Positions 24,851 to 32,486 of a DNA stretch of 64,000 nt are shown here, one piece after another. The stretch is from assembly GCF_014207565.1 (NCBI RefSeq), contig NZ_JACHGJ010000003.1, positions 173,944 through 237,943 of the forward strand. The letters are read 5' to 3'. The first letter of the stretch is position 1. Every line of letters starts with the position of its first letter. The position numbers and the translations under genes were made by a program. Below the pieces are notes generated by a model. That model was not told where the DNA came from, searched no databases, and worked only from the letters and a program-made list of their open reading frames with translations. Origin of the DNA: Spirochaeta isovalerica (GTDB lineage Bacteria; Spirochaetota; Spirochaetia; DSM-2461).

Positions 24851-27800
24851 CTATACTGCCCTGTTAAGGGGAAGCTCTATTGTGAAACGGGTCCCTTTGC
24901 CCTGAGAGGAATCCACTTTTATATTCCCTTTGTGGTTTTCCCTAATGATAAAATAGGACAGGCTCAAGCCGAGTCCTGTGCCCACTCCCACCTGTTTTGT
25001 TGTAAAGAAAGGTTCAAAAATCCTTTTTCTCACTTCCGGAGCCATGCCTTTCCCGTTGTCCTTTATTGAAAGAACGATAGTTCCGGCTTCTTTATCTCTG
25101 TATATCTCTATGGTGAAGCAGGGAGATTCTTCTCCCTTCGCTTCCATAGCCTGCGCGCCGTTTTTCAAAATGTTAAGGAGAACCTGCTGGATATTGGTTC
25201 GCTCACACATGATCGGAGGCAGGTTCTCTTCATATTTTTTATCGATCCGGATTTTTCTGAAATCAAAGGTTCTCTCAACATTATAATCCGTGGCCGCGAG
25301 AGTCAGGGCGCTGTCCATCAGTTCGGCCAGGTCCTCTTCGGAGAACTCCGAACTTCCCTTCCGGGCGAAAGAGAGGATGTTTTTCACCAGGTCGGAAATT
25401 CGTCGTCCCGCTGTATTGATTGCCTCAAATATCTGGGGAATCTTCCGCTCTTCCATATAAGCCATTATCTGTTCCGGGGTTAATCCGGCTTTCCGGGCCG
25501 CTTCCTCATTGATTCTTTTTCCTTCGCTTTTGAGAAGACGGTTTTGCAGGACCGATACATTTTGTATCATTCCGGCCAGGGGATTGTTTATTTCATGGGC
25601 CATTCCCGCGGCCAGGCCTCCAATGGAGAGCAGTTTTTCATTCTGAACCAGGGCTTCTTCGAGCTGTACTTCTTTGGTTACATCATCGATCCTGATAACG
25701 GCGCTTCTGATCCCGTGGGATATAATCGGATAGATCGTTATGGATTCGCAGCGGATCTGCTGATCCGCTCCTTCTATTCTCCTCGATTTGCTTATGATTT
25801 CACCTTTATTCATGCACAGCTCTATTTCCTCCGCCGACAGGGGGATATCATCGGTGATGGAGAGTATATCTTTTCCCAGTGCCGTTTCCGGCCCTATGCC
25901 ATAGTGTTTTTCCGTTTCCTTGTTCCACTGGGTGATTATGCGGTTGTCGTCTATAGCCATGAAGAGAGAGGGCATGGAGTTGAGTATTTCTGACAGATAT
26001 GTTTCGGTTCTTTGCAATTCAAGCAGCTGCTCCCTGCGAATCCTGTTGATGCGGAGGGAAATCATCAGATACAGGATAGCCGTGAAGACGAGGGCGTAGA
26101 TCAGATAAGCCCACCACTGCCTCCAGAGGGGAGGGGTAATGGTAAAGTTCAGGGGTACTTCCATCTCTTTCCAATCTCGCTGATCCAGGGAAGCCTTTAT
26201 TTTAAAAATATAGCTGCCCGGTGGTATATTGGTATAAATGGCATAGCGTCTGGTCGACGGCGTCCTCCACTCCCTGTCGAATCCTTCCAGTTTATACGTA
26301 TAGCTGATTTCTCGGCTTTCGAGATAGTTAAGAGCGACAAAATCGAATGATATATAGCGGGAATCGCTGTAGCCCAGTTTTATATTGCCGGAAGGCCGGT
26401 AGGACAAAAAATCATCATATTTTTCACCGCCGATTTCCATCGATGTAACATGGATCCGCGAGATGATGCTATTTCTGTCAGCTAAGGAGCTGTGAAATCT
26501 GTAAACTCTGTCGGCTGCGCCGAAATAGAGTTGTCCGTCGGAACCTTTTAGAGCTCCGGAGGTTATCTCCGGTGATTTCAAGCCGTTATTGCTATCGATA
26601 ATATCTATTTTACCGCTTTCCCGGTCATAAATGGACAGGCCGTATTTTGTCCCGATCCAGAGCTTCCCTCCGTCTCCTTCTACAAGAGACATAATAAAGT
26701 TGTCCGATAAGCCTTCATTGTTTGTTATGTGGGTAAAAGTACCATCTTCATCGTTATAACGGTTGATTCCCCCCCCTCCGGTTCCAATCCAGAGTTCTCC
26801 ATTCCGGCTTTCGAGAAGCTGTCTTACGTTATTGCTGTTTATGCCCGTCCTGTTGCTCCGGTCGAGAAGAAACCTCGTGAAGAGGCCAGTCTTCCTGTCC
26901 AGCAGATTCAGCCCTTTGTTTGTGGCGATCCATAGCTGACCGTTCTTCCGCTCCAGGATGTCATATATCAGATTGTCGGAAATGGAAGACTCATTTTCGG
27001 GATCCATGGAATATAATTGACTGCTGTTCTTTGCACTGTCATATCTTATGAGTCCCGAATTATGAGTCCCCGCCCAGAAAATGCCCTCACTGTCCTGATA
27101 GATGCCGGTAAAGATATAATAGTCGTTCCGGGAATAACCGGTCAGGGCTTTGAGAGATATCCGGTGCATTTCATCATTGAGAGGGTTCCACATATTGAGG
27201 CCCTCATTGGTCGCAATCCATATGTTTCCGTCCCTGTCCTCCAGGATATCGGCGACGATGTTGTTTTCAAGTCTTCGGTTTTCATTATCCGCTTCTCTGG
27301 AGAAGCGGATAATTTCGCCGTTGTGAGGATTGACGCGGTTTATCCCCTTGTTGTAGATGCTTATCCAGAAATAGCCTTCTCTGTCTTCCAGAAGCGCGTT
27401 GACTTTTCCCTGATCTATGACCGGAGGGGCCGGGCTGTCGGCGGAGAGAAAGTTATAGTCCTGCTTTCCGGGGTTGAGAACGCTTACTCCTCCCCCGTTG
27501 GTTCCCACCCACATATCACCCGATCCATCGCGGAACAGAGAGTATATCGTGTCTGATTTCAGCGAAAGATCACCCGGGCCGCTCTGGAGGCGGACTACAG
27601 AATCGTCTTTTCTATTGTAAATAAAAAGACCTCCGCCCCAGGTTCCCACCCAGATATTCCCCGAAGAATCAGTTTCTATCGAATAAACGCTGTTGTTGGC
27701 AAAGCTTTTATGGCTGATTGACTTTCTGCTGATGGAAAATTCCGAAAGACCGCCATCCCAGGTTCCGACGAGCAATGTATCGCTGTCCAGTTCCATGATT

Positions 27801-28471
27801 TTCATAACGTAGGAGCTGGGGAATATATTGTAATGGATAAAGCTATCGCTTTCCTCGTCATAAAGATCCATTCCTCCCAGGGTTCCCACCCACAGGCGCC
27901 CCGCTGAATCGGTGAGCAGCGAGCGGACGACATTATCAGCCAGGGATGAAGGATCTTTCTCATCATGAAAATATTTGGTGAATCCGCCGGAGTCCCCGTC
28001 GAGTCTGTTCAGACCGTCGAGCGTTGCTGCCCAGATGCGTCCCCGGCTGTCTTTCGCGATTGCGGTGACTATACTGTTGCTGATGGATGAATCGGATTCG
28101 GTTTCATAGGAATAATTGGTAAATGTTCCTTCGAGAGGGCTGAAACGGGAAAGGCCGTTGTATGTACCGACCCAGATTATATCCTGTTCATCGATAAATA
28201 GAGTCTGAACAAGCTCGTGGGGGAGGGTGTTGGTGTCAAAGGCGTTATGGCTCCACTTTTCGAAGATGTATCCGTCATAGCGGAGTAGTCCGCTTTGAGT
28301 GCCGAACCAGAGAAACCCCTTACTGTCCTGCTGGATAGAGGATACAGAAGAATTGGAAAGTCCGTCCTCTCTTGAGATCGTATCGAAAAAATAGGATTTT
28401 TCAGATCCATCCGCCAAAAGGGGAAGGGTTAGAAATACGAGAGGGAAGATAAGGCAAATTAAGTTTCTCAT
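24851..28471 (-). CDS. Two-component propeller sensor histidine kinase
   Basis: This is a 1206-residue membrane sensor. A signal peptide is followed by about fourteen propeller repeats (variants of G-x-(I/L)W(I/V)GT.GGL), enough for two seven-bladed propellers, to about residue 690. Next come a Y_Y_Y domain (ISYTYKLEGFDREWRTP, about 700-775), one membrane helix (785-808), a PAS domain, a dimerisation domain with phospho-accepting His959 in AHEINNPL, and a HATPase domain (NGAQAM, DNGKGM, FEPFFTTK, GTGLGLSLS). No receiver or DNA-binding domain is fused, unlike the Bacteroides hybrid regulators, so it needs a separate response regulator, not found here. A leaderless promoter precedes it. The stimulus, by family analogy, may be an extracellular carbohydrate. 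Confidence 0.9.
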   Translation of the reverse strand: MRNLICLIFPLVFLTLPLLADGSEKSYFFDTISREDGLSNSSVSSIQQDSKGFLWFGTQSGLLRYDGYIFEKWSHNAFDTNTLPHELVQTLFIDEQDIIWVGTYNGLSRFSPLEGTFTNYSYETESDSSISNSIVTAIAKDSRGRIWAATLDGLNRLDGDSGGFTKYFHDEKDPSSLADNVVRSLLTDSAGRLWVGTLGGMDLYDEESDSFIHYNIFPSSYVMKIMELDSDTLLVGTWDGGLSEFSISRKSISHKSFANNSVYSIETDSSGNIWVGTWGGGLFIYNRKDDSVVRLQSGPGDLSLKSDTIYSLFRDGSGDMWVGTNGGGVSVLNPGKQDYNFLSADSPAPPVIDQGKVNALLEDREGYFWISIYNKGINRVNPHNGEIIRFSREADNENRRLENNIVADILEDRDGNIWIATNEGLNMWNPLNDEMHRISLKALTGYSRNDYYIFTGIYQDSEGIFWAGTHNSGLIRYDSAKNSSQLYSMDPENESSISDNLIYDILERKNGQLWIATNKGLNLLDRKTGLFTRFLLDRSNRTGINSNNVRQLLESRNGELWIGTGGGGINRYNDEDGTFTHITNNEGLSDNFIMSLVEGDGGKLWIGTKYGLSIYDRESGKIDIIDSNNGLKSPEITSGALKGSDGQLYFGAADRVYRFHSSLADRNSIISRIHVTSMEIGGEKYDDFLSYRPSGNIKLGYSDSRYISFDFVALNYLESREISYTYKLEGFDREWRTPSTRRYAIYTNIPPGSYIFKIKASLDQRDWKEMEVPLNFTITPPLWRQWWAYLIYALVFTAILYLMISLRINRIRREQLLELQRTETYLSEILNSMPSLFMAIDDNRIITQWNKETEKHYGIGPETALGKDILSITDDIPLSAEEIELCMNKGEIISKSRRIEGADQQIRCESITIYPIISHGIRSAVIRIDDVTKEVQLEEALVQNEKLLSIGGLAAGMAHEINNPLAGMIQNVSVLQNRLLKSEGKRINEEAARKAGLTPEQIMAYMEERKIPQIFEAINTAGRRISDLVKNILSFARKGSSEFSEEDLAELMDSALTLAATDYNVERTFDFRKIRIDKKYEENLPPIMCERTNIQQVLLNILKNGAQAMEAKGEESPCFTIEIYRDKEAGTIVLSIKDNGKGMAPEVRKRIFEPFFTTKQVGVGTGLGLSLSYFIIRENHKGNIKVDSSQGKGTRFTIELPLNRAV

Positions 28472-28511
28472 ACTATAATTGTATGATATCTTACGGGATT
28501 TTTGTCATCGG
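28472..28511 (-). promoter_or_regulatory. Putative leaderless promoter of the sensor kinase
   Basis: On the minus strand ATGACA and TACAAT are 19 bases apart, and TACAAT ends six bases (TATAGT) before the ATG at 28471. No ribosome-binding site is present. Confidence 0.45.
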
Positions 28512-28519
28512 AAAAAAAA

Positions 28520-29110
28520 TCAGTCATCAATGATAATGCCCAGCGGACTGAGCAGATTGACCACGTCGGGATAGGAGAATTTCGCTCCTTTCACCTTATT
28601 CTCTCCCGGATGAAAGGCATATCCGGTCGCGCCTTTGAAATTGGCCTTCTCCAGATTGCAGCTGCTGAATTTTGTATCATTAAAAGAGCACTCTGAAAAA
28701 TCCGCTTCCTTTAACTGGGTATGGGCGAATTCGCAGTCATTGATCGTACACCTCCGGAAACTCTTTCCCGCCATATCCTGATCGCTGAAAAAACTGTGGG
28801 CGATAACGGTATCTTCGAAATCGGGATTAAACTGATAGCGGTTGCAGTCGTGGAAGTTTACTCCCTGGATCCGGCAGTCTTTGAACAGACAGTTGGAAAA
28901 ACCTGTGCTGTCCACTTTGACAAGGGAAAAATCACAGTTTTCAAAACGGCAGTTTCGGAAAACGGTACCCGTAAAAGTGCAGTCGCTGAACCGGCAGAAC
29001 CGGAAAAGGCAGTCGCTGAATGTCATTTCATCAAGTTCCGCCGTAAAAAGAGTCTGTTTATCAAAGATTTCCTCTTCGAAGTCATTCATAAGTGTAGAAG
29101 TTAAATCCAT
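28520..29110 (-). CDS. Pentapeptide-repeat protein, Qnr/MfpA-like architecture
   Basis: This 196-residue protein is taken from the ATG at 29110, four bases after the HD-GYP stop; a TTG start 12 codons earlier would overlap that gene. It contains many A(D/N)LXX-like five-residue repeats with F or L centres (for example FSDCLFRFCRFSDCTFTGTV and FSECSFNDTKFSSCNLEKANF), predicting a right-handed quadrilateral beta-helix. The ending GAKFSYPDVVNLLSPLGIIIDD resembles the C-terminal cap of Qnr-type DNA mimics, which protect DNA gyrase. Translational coupling to an HD-GYP protein is unusual. Function is inference only. Confidence 0.8.
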   Translation of the reverse strand: MDLTSTLMNDFEEEIFDKQTLFTAELDEMTFSDCLFRFCRFSDCTFTGTVFRNCRFENCDFSLVKVDSTGFSNCLFKDCRIQGVNFHDCNRYQFNPDFEDTVIAHSFFSDQDMAGKSFRRCTINDCEFAHTQLKEADFSECSFNDTKFSSCNLEKANFKGATGYAFHPGENKVKGAKFSYPDVVNLLSPLGIIIDD

Positions 29111-29114
29111 GGGA

Positions 29115-30368
29115 TCAAGAATAGACAGATTCGCGGGACTGCGCAAGACTGTTCAGTCTTATGAAATCTTCTTCCTTTTGCAAAAAAACGTCCACTATGA
29201 GGGGATCGAAATGTTTGCCTGCCTGGGAGATAATGATCTCCCTCGCCTGCTCGTGGGGGTAGGCCTTCTTGTAGGGCCGGTTGCTTGTCAGCGCGTCATA
29301 GACATCGACGAGAGCGACGATTCTTGCGGATAAGGGAATGGATTTTTCTGACAGTCCTTCGGGGTAGCCTGTTCCGTCCCATTTTTCATGATGATAATAA
29401 GCAATTTCTCTGGCCAGAAGGTAGAGCGACCGCCCTTCTATATTGTTTTCTATTTCTTTGATCACATCGCCGCCGAAAACGGTATGCTGTTTGATTATTT
29501 CAAACTCTTCATTTGTCAGCGGACCCGGTTTCAGAAGGATGGAATCCTGTATGCCCACTTTGCCTATGTCGTGAAGAATCGAGGACAGGGAGATATCGTT
29601 GATATAGGTGGCAGTTATATAACGGCTGAAATCTCTGTTCTCCGCCAGACCTCCGGCAATAAGGGTAGTAAAGTGCTGTATTCTCTTCAGGTGGTCTCCC
29701 GTATCGGAATCCCTGTGTTCCGCCAGGCTGGCCAGGCCGATTATGGTCGCCTTTTTTGTTTCATTGGCTCTTTTGAGCAGAGTCTGGAAGCCTCTGACGA
29801 AAATAATGTGGGAAATGACTATGATAAAATTGAGTATGACGAAATTGACAGCCCGGATCAGCCAGGTATCCGCCGAAGAAAAGTAAGAGAATTCATATTG
29901 CAGAATCTGGAAATGGAGGACCAGGTAGATCATGATCTGGGTTAAGGTATTGATCGCCAGGCTGATAATCGAAGCTCTTTCGCCCAGAGTGAGTCCGGCT
30001 ATGAGGGAAAAAGCGAAAAGCCAGAGGTTCCCGGCCCCGACCGGGCCCAGGGTTATAATGAGAAATAACCCGAGAAGGTAGAAAAGAGCCGATCCCATCA
30101 GGGCCCGAACCCGGTAATTGATCTTTTTATTAATGGTTATGAAAATTACCGCAGCGTAGGCTATCGTGTCGATGATGGCCACGGCGGGAAGCCCGTCGCG
30201 GATAGAGAGAAGCACGCTGGGAATATAGGCTATGATCCCGAAAACCGAAAGAAAATAGTAAATGGAATCGCAGATTTTCTTTCGCCAGAACTTCATGTTC
30301 TGCTCCATGTTCATTTCCGAGTAAATTTCTTCACTGTGGCTCCGCGAGGGAGAATTTAATGATCCCAT
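29115..30368 (-). CDS. Membrane-bound HD-GYP phosphodiesterase
   Basis: This protein of up to 417 residues has about six N-terminal membrane helices (residues 35-200), then an HD-GYP domain: HRDSDTGDHLKRI, the metal-binding HD in SILHDIGKVGIQD, and HHEKWDGTGYPEGLSEKSIPLSARIVALVDVYDALTS. HD-GYP proteins break down cyclic-di-GMP (or cGAMP). No separate sensor is recognised besides the membrane region. The first 18 residues are hydrophilic, and Met19 is an alternative start. It is divergent from pyrG and is followed after four bases by the pentapeptide-repeat gene. Confidence 0.9.
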   Translation of the reverse strand: MGSLNSPSRSHSEEIYSEMNMEQNMKFWRKKICDSIYYFLSVFGIIAYIPSVLLSIRDGLPAVAIIDTIAYAAVIFITINKKINYRVRALMGSALFYLLGLFLIITLGPVGAGNLWLFAFSLIAGLTLGERASIISLAINTLTQIMIYLVLHFQILQYEFSYFSSADTWLIRAVNFVILNFIIVISHIIFVRGFQTLLKRANETKKATIIGLASLAEHRDSDTGDHLKRIQHFTTLIAGGLAENRDFSRYITATYINDISLSSILHDIGKVGIQDSILLKPGPLTNEEFEIIKQHTVFGGDVIKEIENNIEGRSLYLLAREIAYYHHEKWDGTGYPEGLSEKSIPLSARIVALVDVYDALTSNRPYKKAYPHEQAREIIISQAGKHFDPLIVDVFLQKEEDFIRLNSLAQSRESVYS

Positions 30369-30440
30369 TCCGATTTTCTTTGCTGTGAATAAATTTAGTT
30401 GAAAAAGACAGAGAATTCAAATTATAGCTGCAGGCGAGAA

Positions 30441-30470
30441 TTGACAGTGCCGAGGCTTCCGGGAGATAAT
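30441..30470 (+). promoter_or_regulatory. Leaderless promoter of pyrG
   Basis: A perfect TTGACA (30441-30446) and GATAAT (30465-30470) are 18 bases apart, and the -10 ends eight bases before the ATG at 30479, so the transcript should start at or next to the start codon. The only purine-rich stretch (GGGAG, 30461-30465) is 13 bases from the ATG. Confidence 0.65.
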
Positions 30471-30478
30471 GAAATCCC

Positions 30479-32074
30479 ATGAAGAAGTATATATTTGTTA
30501 CGGGCGGAGTGTGCTCCAGCCTCGGTAAAGGTATTGCCGCTGCTTCTCTTGGGAGCCTCCTCGAGACTCGCGGCCTGCGGGTTTGTATGATCAAAGTAGA
30601 TCCATATCTCAATGTCGATGCCGGCACGATGAGTCCCTTTCAGCACGGAGAAGTCTATGTTACCGACGACGGAGCGGAAACCGATCTCGATCTGGGGAAT
30701 TATGGTAGATTTACCTCTTCCCGGCTCAGTAAAGCCCACTCCATTACAACCGGTCAGATCTACCAGTCTGTCATAAATAAGGAAAGAGAAGGGAAGTACC
30801 TTGGAAAGTGCGTTCAGGTCGTTCCCCATATCACCGACGAGATCAAGAGCCGGATTTATAAGCTCGGCGAAGCGGAAGATGTGGATGTCACCATCGTCGA
30901 GATCGGCGGAACTGTCGGCGATATCGAGTCGATTCCCTATCTGGAAGCAGTCAGGCAGGTTATCCACGAGAAGGGGAAATCCCACACCCTTTCGGTTCAT
31001 CTGACGCTCGTTCCCGAAGTGACGGGAGGGGAAGTCAAAACCAAGCCGACACAGCATTCGGTCAAAGAGATGAGAGAAATCGGTATTCAGCCCGACGTTC
31101 TGCTCTGCCGCTGCAAGAACGAGCTCGGAGACGACCTGAAAAAGAAAATATCGCTTTTCACCAATATTGATTTTGACAGCGTTCTTTCCGCCCATGATGT
31201 CAATACGACGATTTATGAAATACCCGTTATTTACAATCAGCAGGGACTCTGCGAAGTCGTTGTTCGCAAGCTGGGACTGAAAGTGGGGAAAGCGAAGCTC
31301 GGCGAATGGCAGAAAGTGGCCGACTCCTATAAAAACGCCGACAAAACGGTCAATATTGCCATGGTCGGAAAATATATTGAACTGGCTGACGCTTACAAAT
31401 CCATTGATGAAGCGGTTGTTCACGGCGCTCTTGCCAACGGCGTTAAAGTCAATATTATCAAAATCGATTCGGAAAGGTTTGAAAACGGCGTTACCCCTGA
31501 TGAACTGCTCAACGGTGTCGACGGAATACTCGTCCCCGGCGGATTCGGAGAGCGGGGTATCAACGGTATGGTCATTGCGGCCAGATATGCCAGGGAGAAC
31601 AGGATCCCCTATCTGGGAATCTGTCTGGGACTGCAGATTATGGTCATCGAATACAGCCGGAATGTTCTGGGACTGGAAAAAGCCAACAGCTCCGAGTTCA
31701 AGCCCGAGGGAGAGCACAGCGTTGTCACATTGCTGGAAGAGCAGGTTGATGTTACGGCTTTCGGCGGAACGATGAGGCTGGGGCTGAGCAAGTCCAAGCT
31801 GGAAAAAGGCACCAGAATCGAGAAAGCCTACGGATCATCGGAAGCCTGGGAAAGACACCGTCACCGTTATGAAGTCAACAACAAATACAAGCAGCAGCTG
31901 ATGGATGCCGGTCTGGTTATTTCCGGATACACGCCCGACGGTTCTCTTGTTGAAGCAGTTGAGTGGTCCGATCATCCCTGGGGGGTCTCTGTTCAGTTTC
32001 ACCCTGAATTCACTTCAAAACCGGTTAAGGCCGGCCCTCTCTTTAAAGATTTTGTAAAAGCGTCAATAAAATAG
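30479..32074 (+). CDS. pyrG: CTP synthase
   Basis: This 531-residue protein has an amidoligase domain (P-loop FVTGGVCSSLGKGIAAASLG at residues 4-23; the metal/ATP region QHGEVYVTDDGAETDLDLG) and a C-terminal class I glutamine amidotransferase domain with nucleophile Cys382 in YLGICLGLQ and His-Glu in FHPEF. It makes CTP from UTP, ATP and glutamine; CTP is needed for nucleic acids and phospholipid head-group activation. It is monocistronic, divergent from the HD-GYP gene, and closed by the terminator at 32095-32154. Confidence 0.97.
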   Translation: MKKYIFVTGGVCSSLGKGIAAASLGSLLETRGLRVCMIKVDPYLNVDAGTMSPFQHGEVYVTDDGAETDLDLGNYGRFTSSRLSKAHSITTGQIYQSVINKEREGKYLGKCVQVVPHITDEIKSRIYKLGEAEDVDVTIVEIGGTVGDIESIPYLEAVRQVIHEKGKSHTLSVHLTLVPEVTGGEVKTKPTQHSVKEMREIGIQPDVLLCRCKNELGDDLKKKISLFTNIDFDSVLSAHDVNTTIYEIPVIYNQQGLCEVVVRKLGLKVGKAKLGEWQKVADSYKNADKTVNIAMVGKYIELADAYKSIDEAVVHGALANGVKVNIIKIDSERFENGVTPDELLNGVDGILVPGGFGERGINGMVIAARYARENRIPYLGICLGLQIMVIEYSRNVLGLEKANSSEFKPEGEHSVVTLLEEQVDVTAFGGTMRLGLSKSKLEKGTRIEKAYGSSEAWERHRHRYEVNNKYKQQLMDAGLVISGYTPDGSLVEAVEWSDHPWGVSVQFHPEFTSKPVKAGPLFKDFVKASIK

Positions 32075-32094
32075 CCGGTTATCATAAATACCGG

Positions 32095-32154
32095 AAAAGG
32101 GCTGCTCTGCGGAAGGATCCATCGGGATTTTTTCCGGGGAGGCAGCCCTTTTTT
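32095..32154 (+). terminator. Terminator of pyrG
   Basis: AAAAGGGCTGC (32095-32105) pairs with GCAGCCCTTTT (32142-32152) across a 36-base loop with its own weak pairing. It is followed by a T tract. Confidence 0.75.
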
Positions 32155-32267
32155 ATTTAAAACCTGAAAAACAGAGACTTTCGGAAAATAAGCTATCCTA
32201 CATGCATATTTCGTAAAAAAGTTACTTTACTTGTTCCTAAAAAGTAAAATTGCTAAGTTGAAAAGTA

Positions 32268-32283
32268 TTCTTATATATAAGAA
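32268..32283. promoter_or_regulatory. 16-base perfect palindrome upstream of gltB
   Basis: TTCTTATATATAAGAA is self-complementary along its full length. Its position about 200 bases upstream of gltB suits a regulator site, though an AT-rich palindrome can arise by chance. Confidence 0.4.
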
Positions 32284-32443
32284 CAATTGGTTTGTTTGTG
32301 GTTTATTTTGTTTATTTAGAGTTAATCTGTTTGGGAATATTGAATAAATAACAAAAAAATCGTCAAAAAATTGAATAACTATATAAAAAACAGAATAAAA
32401 GATGAAAAAAGTCGTTATTTTCTATTGCATTACTTTTTCGTTT

Positions 32444-32478
32444 CCTGGAAAATCTGGTAAACACTAGTTTTCCAGGGG
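32444..32478 (+). promoter_or_regulatory. Inverted repeat overlapping the gltB ribosome-binding site
   Basis: CCTGGAAAA (32444-32452) and TTTTCCAGG (32468-32476) are perfect 9-base arms around a 15-base loop. The right arm includes the first bases of the ribosome-binding site CCAGGGG (32472-32478). In RNA the stem would block initiation; in DNA it could be an operator. Confidence 0.55.
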
Positions 32479-32486
32479 ATATGTCT

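Larger units (their letters stand above)
32155..32480. other. AT-rich regulatory region upstream of gltB
   Basis: This 326-base stretch has no gene and is much richer in A and T than its neighbours. It holds a perfect 16-base palindrome (32268-32283), a T/G-rich tract at 32290-32340, and an A-rich tract at 32340-32415. A pair of distant complementary segments, AAAAAGTAA near 32240 and TTACTTTTT near 32430, is also present, and a hairpin over the ribosome-binding site closes it (32444-32476). No small open reading frame with a ribosome-binding site was seen. It is the largest gene-free region of the window. Confidence 0.7.

Noticed and set aside
30422-31717. 431-residue minus-strand frame over pyrG
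   Set aside because: Shadow of pyrG codon bias; no motif.
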